This document shows, piece by piece, positions 8,195 to 17,463 of a stretch of DNA of 54,115 nucleotides. The translations under genes were made by a program, and so were the position numbers. How positions within the stretch are numbered: position 1 is the stretch's first letter; each line of letters starts with the position of its first letter. Below the pieces are notes generated by a model. It ran no database searches. It was not told where the DNA came from and saw only the letters and a program-made list of their open reading frames with translations. The DNA comes from DAOUBA01 sp034432855 (GTDB lineage: Bacteria; Chloroflexota; Anaerolineae; B4-G1): the NCBI GenBank assembly GCA_034432855.1, contig DAOUBA010000199.1, forward strand, positions 1-54,115. The letters run 5' to 3'.

Positions 8195-9043
8195 CTACCG
8201 ATCCCAGAGCAGGTCGCCGTGCAAGGCACGCTTGAGGAACTGGAACATCGCCCAGCATTCCCAGGCAAACGGTGGAAAGCCCAGCAGTCCCAGTACCGGC
8301 ATACGAAAGTAGCGATAAGGAGGGCCGAAATCGAGCGGCCAGGGCAGCATATAGCGCCAGCCTGCCATCGCCCAGTAGTTCCAGAACTCCCACAGGAAGC
8401 CGGCGATCAGCCCGGCCATCATGAGCCGCAGCGCCGGGCGCGGATCGCCCCGCCCCCAGGCGCCCAACGGGGAATCGTTCCCCAAAAGAATATTGAGCGG
8501 CTCCAGCAGAAAGATGAAACCGACCCACACGAAACCGAATGTGTAGCGGGCAATGTGCCCGGGCAGCAACGGCGGTATGGCGACGCAGGCCAACCCCGCC
8601 ACGAACGATGTCGCCAACAGTGCCGGTGGGAACCTGCGTGGCCTGGCCCTGAGGTTTCGTAGAAAGCCTAACCCTTCCAGCACATCGGCGGTCTCGAACA
8701 TCCCCGGCATGATGGTGGCAAAAGACCACAGGTAGGCCCAATCCCGCACGAGCGGGTTTTCCGGGACACCCACATAGTACCAGTTCCGCAAACGGAGATT
8801 ATACACCTCGAACAACAGCCAGCAGAGGACGGAGAGCCAGGCCATCATGAGGGCCTCGCGTGGGCGGTCGTGGATGAGCGAGTGGCCGCGCAGGTGCAAC
8901 GCCAGCGCATCGGCGAAGAGGATGTAGCCAGTCCAGACGATGGGCGTGAACCAACGGGCGACGAACGGCTGCCGGGCAAAGAGACAGATTTCGGCCACGA
9001 GGACGATGCCCAGGCCCAACCATCCGTACCACTTGAGACGCAT
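8195..9043 (-). CDS. Polytopic membrane protein, unknown function
   Basis: This protein of about 282 residues has roughly seven or eight hydrophobic helices, including WYGWLGLGIVLVAEICLF at the N-terminus, FVAGLACVAIPPLLPG, and a conserved-looking WEFWNYWAM segment. I recognise no enzyme family. The start at 9043 has GGAGGTG upstream; six earlier codons are possible. It heads a three-gene run with the PIG-L deacetylase and the sugar kinase, which suggests a lipid-linked sugar or envelope role, but this rests on context only. Confidence 0.7.
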   Translation of the reverse strand: MRLKWYGWLGLGIVLVAEICLFARQPFVARWFTPIVWTGYILFADALALHLRGHSLIHDRPREALMMAWLSVLCWLLFEVYNLRLRNWYYVGVPENPLVRDWAYLWSFATIMPGMFETADVLEGLGFLRNLRARPRRFPPALLATSFVAGLACVAIPPLLPGHIARYTFGFVWVGFIFLLEPLNILLGNDSPLGAWGRGDPRPALRLMMAGLIAGFLWEFWNYWAMAGWRYMLPWPLDFGPPYRYFRMPVLGLLGFPPFAWECWAMFQFLKRALHGDLLWDR

Positions 9044-9127
9044 AAAGGCACCTCCGGCCACAGGTTACCGCCGTAGATTGTACCAGAAATGGGGAGATTA
9101 CACCAGTTGGGCGTGTTTCAGAGTAGC

Positions 9128-9145
9128 CGCGCTTTCTATAGCGCG
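9128..9145 (-). terminator. Short hairpin downstream of the transglutaminase gene
   Basis: Six-base arms CGCGCT and AGCGCG flank a 6-nt loop, 11 bp past the stop of the transglutaminase gene. There is no following U-run, so terminator function is weakly supported. Confidence 0.3.
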
Positions 9146-9155
9146 ATTCGGAGAT

Positions 9156-11513
9156 CTACAGGCCCAGTCTCTGCAGCAGCCGTCCCAGCCAGAGCCGCCA
9201 GCGCAATCTCAACCACGTGTGGATCGCCTGCGTCCGGTCGCCGACGCCCGGCTCACGAGTGCTGTAATTGATCTGCACGTAGAGGTCGGTCAGCCAGTTC
9301 GCCTCCTGTGCCGCAGGAGCCAACAATCGGCCCGAGTACCCTTCTTGCGCCAGGACCGCCACGCGCTCCGCGAACCGCGCGGCGAACTCGTAGGGTGTAT
9401 CGGAGAGCCGCACCGGCACGGCCAAGCGGCGCCCACGGCTCTGCAGCCGCCGGTAAAGCACCACCACCGCCGCCGCAGGCGCCAACCGGCGCAAGCGCCA
9501 GAGGTCGGCAAGCGGCCAGGCTACCGCCGCCGCACCTCCCAACAGCGGCGCAACCCAGAGCCCCCACCATCCCCACCGATTCAGCCTGCCTTGCCAGGTG
9601 ACCGCCGGTCTCGGCACTCCCATTGGCCCGATCTCCTCCTGGTCGGTGGTCTCGGCGATGCGCTCGATGGGCGGGAGGCCTGCCGTTGGCTCAAACTTGA
9701 TCCACCCGTAACCCGGGAAATAGATCTCCGGCCAAGCGTGAGCGCTGGCCTCGGTGACGATGTACTCGGCACGGACCGGGTCATAAAAGCCAGTCGCATA
9801 GCCGACGGCCATGCGGGCCGGCAGGCCCGCTGCCCGCGCCAACACTACCATGGCCGTCGCGTAGTAGTCGCAATAGCCTTTCTGCAGATCAAAGAGGAAA
9901 TAGTCCACCACATCCCGACCGGTTGGCGGCAGAGGCACATCCAGGCTGTAGGGAAAAGAACGCAAGTAGGCTTCGATAGCGCGAGCCCGGTCGTAGGGGG
10001 TCGGCTCAGTTGCAGTCAGGCTACGCGCCAGCGCCAGCACCCGCGCGGGCATTCTACTGGGCAGGGCCAGGTAGCGATCGCGCACCCACTGAGGATAATC
10101 GTCGCCTGCGGCCCGTAACTGCGCTTCAGTGGCGGTGGACACTGCGGACTCGGCTTCATACGTGCTCGTCGTGACCGTTGCGGCGAAAATATCTTCAGGG
10201 GAACGCCACGCCACGCTGTAATCCTGGTCCACCACGATCAGGTCCCCGGCCACGTGGAGCAAGCCGCCTGTATCTCCGACGACGCGCACTCTCTGATGCA
10301 GCACGCGCTGCGCCGTCAGAGTGGGCGTGAGGATCGGCGTGCCCGCCGCGTATTCGGCCGTTTCCAAGCGTCCTGTATTCCAGCCGGAATATATGTACGT
10401 ATCATAGGTAACGCTGCGCCAGTAGTGGCGCGGTGCCACAAACCGGTCCGTGATGTACCCCTCCGGCGGGCCGGGCGGCAGTTCACCCGTACGGATGACC
10501 ATGACGATCTGCCGAGATAGTTCTGGTCCGGAACCCAGCAAGTGGCGGCGCGGCAAGCCTCCTGCACGCACTTCTCTGAAGACTGATGACTGTTCTTCCC
10601 AGCGCTGCTCCATCCCCAGCGACTGGGCAAGACCGTCGTTTCCAGTGGTTTCTTGACCACCCTGGACGTAATCGCGCACAGACTCCAGAATATCGTGCCA
10701 TTTGATTGACGGTACAACGCCGGCTATCACAACCAGGACCAACGTCAGGGAAACTGCTGCCACCGTGACCTCGTAAGCCAGATCGGCCGCATCGGTATTC
10801 GTCGTCATCCAGCGCCGCAGGCGGCTATCATACGCGATCATCGTCAGCAACAGCAGGGTCGCGCCCAACAACACCAGCAGGATATAAGGTCTGCTGCCCG
10901 TGTAGGACAATACGATCGCCAACAACACACCGGCCGGGGCCACGCCAGCCAGCGGTTGATTGTGCCGGCGCACCATCCAACCCGCCCAGGCACTGACCGC
11001 CCACAGCACCAGGCTCCACACCAGCATCATCGCCACCGGCTCGAACATCCGGTTGCCTGCGGAAACCACCAGCAACCAGGAGCGCATACGGGTCACCAGC
11101 GTAACGACGCCACCCCATAGTTCTGCCAGGGCCGTGAAGGCCGGCTGCCACTGTGGCCAGGGACCACCGGACATCCAGCGCAAGATGCCATCGTACAAAT
11201 CGGCGAGCGCCCGCAACAGGGGTATCAATTTCAGGTCCAGGTGCCCCACGCGCATAAAGACCGTTCCTACGCCCAACACCGGCGCCAGGATGGCGGCCGC
11301 CCAATCCGGCAGGCGCAGGATGGCCAGGCCCCACCCCACCAACAGGCCCAACAGAGCCATCAACAGCGCAAGGCCGCTATCGAGCCCACTGACCGCCTGC
11401 CGGAGCCCGCTCAGCACGCTGCCCAATGCCACCATCACCAGCGCCAGGATCAACAACCTGCGCCGGTCTACACGCCTCCGGGTCAACGGCCCCCACACGG
11501 CACGTGCGATCAT
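9156..11513 (-). CDS. TgpA-like transglutaminase-domain membrane protein
   Basis: A 785-residue protein with an N-terminal block of transmembrane helices, an external transglutaminase-like core, a late transmembrane helix and a cytoplasmic DUF4129-like tail. The core shows Cys548 in KGYCDYYATAM and His592 in SAHAWPEIYF; the third catalytic position reads FEPT, Glu where many relatives have Asp. The family is known with MoxR and DUF58 partners and acts at the envelope, but substrates are not established. The start is the ATG at 11513, sharing ATGA with the DUF58 stop. The open frame continues 216 codons upstream across the DUF58 gene and is not coding there. Confidence 0.87.
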   Translation of the reverse strand: MIARAVWGPLTRRRVDRRRLLILALVMVALGSVLSGLRQAVSGLDSGLALLMALLGLLVGWGLAILRLPDWAAAILAPVLGVGTVFMRVGHLDLKLIPLLRALADLYDGILRWMSGGPWPQWQPAFTALAELWGGVVTLVTRMRSWLLVVSAGNRMFEPVAMMLVWSLVLWAVSAWAGWMVRRHNQPLAGVAPAGVLLAIVLSYTGSRPYILLVLLGATLLLLTMIAYDSRLRRWMTTNTDAADLAYEVTVAAVSLTLVLVVIAGVVPSIKWHDILESVRDYVQGGQETTGNDGLAQSLGMEQRWEEQSSVFREVRAGGLPRRHLLGSGPELSRQIVMVIRTGELPPGPPEGYITDRFVAPRHYWRSVTYDTYIYSGWNTGRLETAEYAAGTPILTPTLTAQRVLHQRVRVVGDTGGLLHVAGDLIVVDQDYSVAWRSPEDIFAATVTTSTYEAESAVSTATEAQLRAAGDDYPQWVRDRYLALPSRMPARVLALARSLTATEPTPYDRARAIEAYLRSFPYSLDVPLPPTGRDVVDYFLFDLQKGYCDYYATAMVVLARAAGLPARMAVGYATGFYDPVRAEYIVTEASAHAWPEIYFPGYGWIKFEPTAGLPPIERIAETTDQEEIGPMGVPRPAVTWQGRLNRWGWWGLWVAPLLGGAAAVAWPLADLWRLRRLAPAAAVVVLYRRLQSRGRRLAVPVRLSDTPYEFAARFAERVAVLAQEGYSGRLLAPAAQEANWLTDLYVQINYSTREPGVGDRTQAIHTWLRLRWRLWLGRLLQRLGL

Positions 11514-12805
11514 GTCAGCACCTTCCAGGGCACGTCGTAACGACGGCGCACCGGCATTGCCCGCCCGGTACCGATGACCCGCCATTCCTGGCGCGGTTGC
11601 AGTTCGGGCAGGACGAGCAAGTCGCGGCCGATGATGTAGTGCGTCACCTTCAGATCCGTAAGGGCCAACGCCGTCTCCCGCGCATCTCCCGTCCCGCCGA
11701 AAGAGGCCGGGTCGAGCAACAGCACCGTGGGAACCACGCCGCGCCGCAGCAGGGGGATCAACGCCTCGACCCAACTGCTCTCCACGGCCGGCGTAACGAT
11801 GATCAGGCTGGCATGCTGCCCAAGAGAAAACCTGGTACGCATCAAGAGTTCTGCAAGCGGATACGCGCCGGGAGAAACGAGGGCCAGTGCGCGCAGAATC
11901 TCCAGGCGGTGATTGTCGCCCCCCTGTGGCAGAAGCCATACCAGTTCCCGGCCGTGCACGGCCAGCCCTACCGCCCGCCTCAACCGCAGGCCACGGTCGG
12001 CGAGCGAGGCTGCCAAAATCACTCCGTGTTCCTCGGTGGAATCCTGTCCTTCGCCTACCTGGACACGGCGTTCCAGGTCCAGGAAGATCCACCAATCGCT
12101 GGCCGGGGTGCCGTCGAAGAGCCGCACGAAGGGCGAGGACTGGCGCGCGGATGTGGGCCAATGCACCCAGCGCATGCTATCGCCGGGCACGTACTCCCGC
12201 ACGCTGGAAGCACTGACCGTGCGGTCGGGAGCGTTGGGGCGAGGGTGCCCTTCGCCGGCCCGGCCACCCGACGCCACCTGGATGGCCGGCAAAGAGACAA
12301 TGGGTGGCAACACCATAAAAGGCAGCGCGGCCGGGTAATGGATACGAACAGTGAATATCCCAAAGGGGTCACTCGTCAACAGGCTCGTAGGCCCGAGGGT
12401 AAAGAGGCCACGGTGTGTACAGATGGCATCGTGGTGTCGCCGGATTGCACTGTTGGCGCCTACACCGGTTGCCCAGCCCCTCTGATAGCCGGGTATCGTA
12501 GAATGATCCACTACCTCGACCCAGAGAGCAGGGAAATGCCCACCATTGGTCAGGGTGAAACGCTCCACTAGTCGGTCGCCCACCTGCGCCCAGCCGTAGC
12601 GTATCTCGCGGGTGAGGTGCAACTTGCGCTTGAGCGACCAGGCCCACAGAAAGCCGATGAGCAACGCGCCGGCCAGCCCTATCAGCAGGATCAGCCAACC
12701 TTTGTAAGGCGCCAGCAGTTGCGCCGTTAGTAGCAGGACAACCAGGACAGGCAGAAGCCACGTATTCAACCTCAAACGAGATTCACGTTCTGGTTCTTTT
12801 CCCAT
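11510..12805 (-). CDS. DUF58 domain protein
   Basis: Two transmembrane helices near the N-terminus (about residues 14-55) precede a beta-rich region and the DUF58 signature SVREYVPGDSMRWVHWPTSAR (about 215-235). The C-terminal part has a von Willebrand-like fold. DUF58 proteins pair with MoxR ATPases. The gene lies 18 bp downstream of moxR and overlaps the transglutaminase gene by 4 bp. Length is 431 residues. Confidence 0.87.
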   Translation of the reverse strand: MGKEPERESRLRLNTWLLPVLVVLLLTAQLLAPYKGWLILLIGLAGALLIGFLWAWSLKRKLHLTREIRYGWAQVGDRLVERFTLTNGGHFPALWVEVVDHSTIPGYQRGWATGVGANSAIRRHHDAICTHRGLFTLGPTSLLTSDPFGIFTVRIHYPAALPFMVLPPIVSLPAIQVASGGRAGEGHPRPNAPDRTVSASSVREYVPGDSMRWVHWPTSARQSSPFVRLFDGTPASDWWIFLDLERRVQVGEGQDSTEEHGVILAASLADRGLRLRRAVGLAVHGRELVWLLPQGGDNHRLEILRALALVSPGAYPLAELLMRTRFSLGQHASLIIVTPAVESSWVEALIPLLRRGVVPTVLLLDPASFGGTGDARETALALTDLKVTHYIIGRDLLVLPELQPRQEWRVIGTGRAMPVRRRYDVPWKVLT

Positions 12806-12823
12806 CGCCTCGCGCTCGATGCA

Positions 12824-13786
12824 CTACTTCCTGCCGGTTGGGTCACCTGGCGGCACCGGCAGTTCCTCCAGGACACTTTGCACGATGTTCTCCGCAGTCA
12901 TCTCCCGCAAACGCGCTCGCGGGCTGACGATCACCCGATGGGCCAGGGCCGGCAGGGCCAGCGCCTTGATGTCGTCGGGGAGTACGAAATCCCGGCCGCG
13001 CATCACCGCCAGCGCCTGCCCGGTACGATAGAGGGTCAGGCTGCCGCGCGGGCTGGCGCCCAGATAGACGTCGGGGTGGCGTCGCGTCTGATTCACCAGT
13101 TCCACGATGTACTGCTTCACGGCCTTCGAGACGTACACGGACTTGACGGCTTCTTGCGCCGCCCGCACCTCCTCCACCGAGACGACCGGCTGCAAGTCTT
13201 CGACCGGATGGCGGAACTGCTGCCGTTCCAGAACGGTGATCTCGCTTTCAGGGTCGGGATAGCCCAGGCGAATGCGCAACAGGAAACGATCCAGTTGGGC
13301 TTCGGGAAGTGGAAAGGTGCCCTCGTACTCCACCGGGTTCTGGGTCGCCAGCACCATGAAGGGCAACGGTAGAGGATGTGTCACGCCATCCACCGTGACC
13401 TGGCGTTCCTCCATCACCTCCAGCAAGGCAGCCTGCGTCTTGGGGGTGGCACGGTTGATCTCGTCGGTCAGGAGGATTTGAGACATCACCGGCCCAGGGC
13501 GGAACTCGAACTGGCGCGTGGCCTGGTTGAAGATGGAGACACCGGTAATGTCGCTTGGGAGCATATCGGGCGTGAATTGGATGCGCCCGAACGAGCAGCC
13601 CAGCGAGCGCGCCAGGCTGCGTGCGAGCATCGTCTTGCCCACGCCGGGCACGTCTTCAATCAACAGGTGACCCTGGCTGAGCAGCCCCACGACAGCAAGT
13701 TCGACGGTCGCACGTTTGCCCACGATCACCCGCTCGACATTTTCGATGACGCGTTCAGCGAAAGTTTGCACCTGAGACCCGGTCAT
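12824..13786 (-). CDS. MoxR-family AAA ATPase (module 1)
   Basis: The 320-residue product has Walker A GVGKTMLA (Lys51), Walker B LLTDEI (Asp108-Glu109) and a sensor 1 Asn in LATQNPVEYEG. MoxR ATPases act as chaperone-like partners of VWA and DUF58 proteins. It leads a MoxR-DUF58-transglutaminase operon. A small palindrome, AAACGT-N5-ACGTTT at 13840-13856, lies upstream and might be regulatory. Confidence 0.92.
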   Translation of the reverse strand: MTGSQVQTFAERVIENVERVIVGKRATVELAVVGLLSQGHLLIEDVPGVGKTMLARSLARSLGCSFGRIQFTPDMLPSDITGVSIFNQATRQFEFRPGPVMSQILLTDEINRATPKTQAALLEVMEERQVTVDGVTHPLPLPFMVLATQNPVEYEGTFPLPEAQLDRFLLRIRLGYPDPESEITVLERQQFRHPVEDLQPVVSVEEVRAAQEAVKSVYVSKAVKQYIVELVNQTRRHPDVYLGASPRGSLTLYRTGQALAVMRGRDFVLPDDIKALALPALAHRVIVSPRARLREMTAENIVQSVLEELPVPPGDPTGRK

Positions 13787-13938
13787 TTTGAACCCCTTTC
13801 CAGGAAACTCGTCAACTATATCATACTACACTCTGCGGCAAACGTCTACAACGTTTCAGCCAAAATCAGGACAAACAAGTGACATATATTGCTCCCGGCC
13901 GCTCCGGCCTGGAAGGGCCGATGCTGCAGGTGATTACC

Positions 13939-14080
13939 TTGACAATGTCAGGTTTGCCTTGCCGGGTTGACCTCACCCCTCCCCGCCCCGGCCCTCCCCT
14001 TCCCTCTCCGCATCGGAGAGGGAAGGGGAGGATGCGGGAGGGGTTAGGAGAGGTCAGAGCCCGAAGCTTGACATTGTCGT
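13939..14080. repeat. Long palindromic element in the intergenic region
   Basis: The centre is a perfect 17-bp hairpin (13994-14010 with 14014-14030) rich in CTCCCC. Outer imperfect arms extend to GACCTCACCCC on the left and its near-complement GGGGTTAGGAGAGGTC on the right. Short GACAATGTC / GACATTGTC arms lie near the ends, as terminal inverted repeats would. It has the same CTCACCCC/GGGGTGAG character as elements at 28107 and 28672. It sits just past the stop of the VWA gene and could also act as a transcription block. Confidence 0.7.
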
Positions 14081-14081
14081 G

Positions 14082-16967
14082 TTACTCGCCTTTCGCACGC
14101 TCGCGTTTCTTTCGCAGCAGCCGCCCAGTCAACGTCTCTTCTCCGGTTGCCGCTTCCTCCCCGACCTTCTCCCGCGATACGGGGGGTGGTACTACCGGCC
14201 GCACCGGCCGCTCGCCAGATGCGGGCAGCGGCGCTTCCAGAGCCACATCCGCCGCTGGTCTTCGTTCGCGGACGCGAGACCGGGCCTCGAAGAGACGGCT
14301 CACCGTTGGGGGAGCCTCAACCACAGGCCGCCGGCGACGCGGCAGGCGCGCCACAGCCCAGGCCCAGGCCCGCGCCAGGTCGCGCCGCCCCAATGCCAGC
14401 CGCCGCACGCCCACGTCGAACGGCAGCAGCAACGTCGCCAGCCCCAGCAGGTACGGCCACAGGTCACGGCGCAGGCCGCTCCCCCGGATGTTATGGGCCA
14501 GCGCCTCGGCAGGCCGCTCCAATACTGCCCCGCCGCCCAGATCGGCCAGCCGCACCAGGTAGGCCGGGTCGCCTTCCAGCGCGGCGTACTCGGGCAAATA
14601 GCCCATCACCCAGCCGGTAGTGAGAGCAATATCCGGCGCGCCAGGCTCGAAAGCCTGGCCCACAAGGCGCATCAGGTAGGCGCCGTCCGCCTGGGGCACG
14701 AACGCCCCCTCGTAGCGGCCCGGCGCGGTCTGCGCCAACTCCACCGATAGCGCCTCACCGTCCGGCCCGACCACGTTCAGGCTGGCATCCAGCCCGTTGA
14801 TGAACTCGCCCCCCTCGTCTATAGCGTCCAGTGTCACACGAGCCGTCTCACCCTCGAGCGCGACCGACACCTCCACCGGCGCGTCAGCCCGCTCGACGAT
14901 GGTCCAGCGCACAGCCTGCGCCCAGAAGCGAGGGAATCCCTCCCACTGCACCCACTGTCTTGCCCAACGCCCGGTCGCATCCGAGGTCCAGGCCACCGCA
15001 CGGCCCAGCCCATATTGCCAGGCCGCCAGCAAGGGGTCCTCCTGATGGGTCGAAAGGATCACCTGTGCCGCCGGCTTGGGCGTCGTGGCGACATAGCCGG
15101 CCAGTTGCGGGACCGCCTCGATGCCGGTAAGGATCGCGCTCCCGGCGGTCTGCTGCGGATAGAACGGCTCCTCGACGATGTAGGAACGCATCGCCAGTTG
15201 CGTCTCTTCGGCAAAGATGACCGGCAGACCGGCTGCCCGGTCGGTAAAGTGATAGCGCCCGCCGCCCAACCCGGCGATCTCTTCGAGAAAGCGCAGGTCC
15301 GGCCCCGCGCCGATGGCAACGACGCTTAGGGTGATGTTCTGCGCAGCGATCTGTTCCTTGACCAATTCTCGTACGTTCTCTTGATGCTCGGCATCGGAGC
15401 CATCGGCCAAGAGGATGATGTGGCGCACGGTGCGTTCAGAGGCCGCGAGGTAGCGCAGTGCTTCCTGCAGACTCTCACGCACATAGATGCCACCGCCGCC
15501 TGGCTGCAGCCGGATCACGCGATTGATGACATCTTCCCGCTCGCTCCCCGGCAGCGGGCCGATCACGTCCACCGGCCGGTCGTCGAAGGCGATGACAGTG
15601 ATCTCGTCCAGATCGTTGATCAGTTCGGCGACGCGCGCGGCGGCTTCTCCGGCCAGGCGGATCTTGGGCATGCCGTCCTCTTCCACCGACATGCTGCCCG
15701 ACTTGTCAATGACGACGACGATGGACATTGGCGGGAATCGCTGGGGGTCGCGGATGCTCATTTCGACCGGCAGCGTCTCTTCCAGCGGCGTATCGTACCA
15801 GCCCCCCACCCCGTAGGCATGCGGCCCGCCGACTGCGACGAGCCCGCCGCCCAGATCGCGCACGTACGATTGCAGCGCAGCCATCGTGCGCGGAGAGAGG
15901 CTCTGGGCGGGCGTGTTCACCAGGATGACCGTGGCGTATTCAGCCAGCCCGGCAACGTCGGAGGGCATCGCGCCAGGCGTGCTCGTCTGTACGTCCAGCC
16001 CGGCAGCCCGCAGGGCAGCCAGGAGGTACCCCCCTTCATCTCCCCCCTGCGAGGGGGGAGTGACCAGGAGGATGCGCGGGGAGCCTTCGACCAGCGTGAA
16101 AGCCGAGAGCGCGTTGTTCTGAGGGTAAGTATCGGCCACAGGGACAAGGACGGCGCGGAACGAGACGAAACCCGGCTCGCCGGCAGTGAGCGGGATGGCG
16201 AAGGTGTTGACGCCGGGGTTCAGGCGCACTTGCTCCTGGGCCACCACCCGGTCGCCGGCCAGGACCATCAGCGTAGCCTGCGTCTCTGCCGTCGCGCGGG
16301 CGGTGATCGCAAGCGAGAACTCTTCTCCCTGGTGCAGGCGGGCCGGGGCAGAGAGGTCGGTGATCCAGGCTTCGACCTCTCCCCGGCCCTCCCCTGCAAG
16401 GGGAGAGAGCAGCGGTACCACGTCCACCCGGATGCCCTGGGCGCGGGCCAGGCGCACGGCCCGCTCGGCCTCGCCCAGCGTGGGGCGCCCATCGGAGAGG
16501 ACGACTATGCGGCAGGCCGCGCCTGCAGGGAAAAGCGCCATACCCAGGCGGATCGCCTCTTCCAGGTCGGTCTGGTTCGTGCGGGGGACGGAGGCAATCT
16601 CGCCCAGCGCACCTGCGCCCATCAGCGGGCGCTCGACCAGCGCGTCGGCGCCGAAGAGGACGAGCGCCGCCCGGTCATCGGGGCGCAGCGCCGCCAGCGC
16701 CTCTGCGACAAAGGCCAGCGCGCGTTGCTGCTCCGCCTCCGGCACGCTATCGGAGACGTCTACCAGAAAGACGACCGCCAGTTGGTCACTACCATAGACG
16801 GATTGTATGCCGGACAGGCCGAGGACGGTCAACAGCATGATCAGGCAGCGCAGGCTGAGCGCGGCCCAGGCCCGCCCGCGGCCGTAGCGCACCTTAGGCC
16901 AGGCCAGGTAGGCAAAATAAGGCAGGACTGTCAGGAAAAGCAAGTAAAACGGTTGAGTAAAGGCCAC
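14082..16967 (-). CDS. Large VWA-domain membrane protein with two MIDAS motifs
   Basis: The 961-residue product starts with two transmembrane helices, then a von Willebrand A domain (VFLVDVSDSVPEAEQ), a central region resembling a glutamine amidotransferase-like fold (VGGPHAYGVGGW), and a second VWA domain with a full MIDAS (VVVIDKSGSMS). A C-terminal helix (LWPYLLGLATLLLPFDVGV) leads to an Arg-rich cytoplasmic tail. It ends a run with BatA-like, DUF58 and MoxR genes and probably acts with them in a MoxR-controlled complex. Three palindromes lie in frame: SPLAGEGRGE, PPSQGGDEGG and VGQAFEPG are their translations. The molecular role is unknown. Confidence 0.83.
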   Translation of the reverse strand: MAFTQPFYLLFLTVLPYFAYLAWPKVRYGRGRAWAALSLRCLIMLLTVLGLSGIQSVYGSDQLAVVFLVDVSDSVPEAEQQRALAFVAEALAALRPDDRAALVLFGADALVERPLMGAGALGEIASVPRTNQTDLEEAIRLGMALFPAGAACRIVVLSDGRPTLGEAERAVRLARAQGIRVDVVPLLSPLAGEGRGEVEAWITDLSAPARLHQGEEFSLAITARATAETQATLMVLAGDRVVAQEQVRLNPGVNTFAIPLTAGEPGFVSFRAVLVPVADTYPQNNALSAFTLVEGSPRILLVTPPSQGGDEGGYLLAALRAAGLDVQTSTPGAMPSDVAGLAEYATVILVNTPAQSLSPRTMAALQSYVRDLGGGLVAVGGPHAYGVGGWYDTPLEETLPVEMSIRDPQRFPPMSIVVVIDKSGSMSVEEDGMPKIRLAGEAAARVAELINDLDEITVIAFDDRPVDVIGPLPGSEREDVINRVIRLQPGGGGIYVRESLQEALRYLAASERTVRHIILLADGSDAEHQENVRELVKEQIAAQNITLSVVAIGAGPDLRFLEEIAGLGGGRYHFTDRAAGLPVIFAEETQLAMRSYIVEEPFYPQQTAGSAILTGIEAVPQLAGYVATTPKPAAQVILSTHQEDPLLAAWQYGLGRAVAWTSDATGRWARQWVQWEGFPRFWAQAVRWTIVERADAPVEVSVALEGETARVTLDAIDEGGEFINGLDASLNVVGPDGEALSVELAQTAPGRYEGAFVPQADGAYLMRLVGQAFEPGAPDIALTTGWVMGYLPEYAALEGDPAYLVRLADLGGGAVLERPAEALAHNIRGSGLRRDLWPYLLGLATLLLPFDVGVRRLALGRRDLARAWAWAVARLPRRRRPVVEAPPTVSRLFEARSRVRERRPAADVALEAPLPASGERPVRPVVPPPVSREKVGEEAATGEETLTGRLLRKKRERAKGE
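14640..14662. repeat. In-frame palindrome encoding VGQAFEPG
   Basis: Core GGCT-N-GAAAGCC with flanking complementary bases. It translates in the VWA gene as VGQAFEPG. The same core occurs in the Nudix gene at 21549 and in the elements near 126 and 50037. Confidence 0.65.
16040..16060. repeat. In-frame palindrome encoding PPSQGGDEGG
   Basis: Perfect 9-bp arms CTCCCCCCT and AGGGGGGAG around GCG, within the first-half linker of the VWA gene. It is translated as part of PPSQGGDEGG. Confidence 0.65.
16389..16405. repeat. In-frame palindrome encoding SPLAGEGRGE
   Basis: Arms CTCCCCT and AGGGGAG around GCA, in the VWA gene. It is translated as SPLAGEGRGE, a peptide that looks inserted between the first VWA domain and the following beta domain. 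Confidence 0.65.
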
Positions 16968-16987
16968 TGCTATTCAAACGACAAGGA

Positions 16988-17011
16988 GGACAAGGAGACC
17001 AGGGGACAAGG
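16988..17011 (+). repeat. Left arm of an exact 24-bp inverted repeat
   Basis: This 24-bp sequence, a run of GGACAAGGAGACC-type repeats, recurs exactly in inverted orientation at 17474-17497. The two arms enclose the broken four-helix-bundle gene and the MITE within it. Confidence 0.75.
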
Positions 17012-17050
17012 GACTCAATGCTTCTCCTCGTCTCCTTGTCTCCCCATCCC

Positions 17051-17463
17051 CTTGAATTTGTACACGAAAGCACCTGTGTAGCGCCGTCGCCGCTAGGCGG
17101 GCGCATGTAAATCTTGGGGGGGGACAAACGTTGGTTGAGCGCCGCCGTGTGCTCAAAGCACACGGCTGAGCCAAACGAAAGCCCTGCCAGGCTTATTTTC
17201 AGCCCCCGAAGGGGGCTTTTGCCTGTTCAGCCCGGTGCTTTAGCGCCGGGCACGAGACAGTCAGCACTTCCCCCCAAGTGCTACATGCGCCCCCGCCAGG
17301 CTTCTGCGATGTTTGCACACACCGAGCGGGAGGAACAGCGAATTTGATCTGTCAGAGAATAGACCTCTTCGCGCGGGAAACCTTTTGTCACCAAGATCTC
17401 CATCGCCGCCTCAAACGCCAATTGACACACCTCGAGGTCTCTATGCGATTTGGTTTTCGCCAT
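17051..17463 (-). pseudogene. Four-helix-bundle protein gene split by a MITE
   Basis: Reading from the ATG at 17463, the product (MAKTKSHRDLEV, then ANIAEAWR) is the N-terminal half of the small four-helix-bundle family (S23/IVS-type, about 120 residues). It is broken after AEAWR by the 194-bp element at 17099-17292. On the far side the frame resumes as RRRYTGAFVYKFK, the expected continuation. If the element and one copy of the 9-bp duplication are removed the two parts join in frame. The 3' end is then lost in the GGACAAGG-type repeat, so the gene is dead twice over. The intact reading up to the MITE would give only 60 residues. It overlaps the end of the BatA-like gene on the same strand. 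Confidence 0.8.
17099..17292. mobile_element. 194-bp MITE with terminal inverted repeats and 9-bp target duplication
   Basis: The ends are imperfect inverted repeats: GGGCGCATGTA then CTTGGGGGG from the left, and GGGGCGCATGTA then CTTGGGGGG from the right. It is flanked by 17090-17098 (CCGCTAGGC) and 17293-17301 (CCGCCAGGC), direct copies with one mismatch, as expected of a 9-bp target-site duplication. No reading frame is present. The interior folds into several strong hairpins, including a GCCGTGTGC...GCACACGGC stem, a CCCCCGAAGGGGG stem and a GCCCGGTGC...GCGCCGGGC stem. It interrupts the four-helix-bundle gene. The mobilising transposase is not in this window. Confidence 0.8.

Noticed and set aside
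11514..12161. 216-codon N-terminal extension of the transglutaminase protein
   Set aside because: The extension is the DUF58 gene read in another phase. The ATGA overlap at 11510-11513 fixes the true start.
15381..17081. Open plus-strand frame of 566 codons
   Set aside because: Antisense to the VWA protein, whose MIDAS motifs are clear. It also runs through a repeat; the composition is His/Gln/Asp-rich as is usual for antisense frames.
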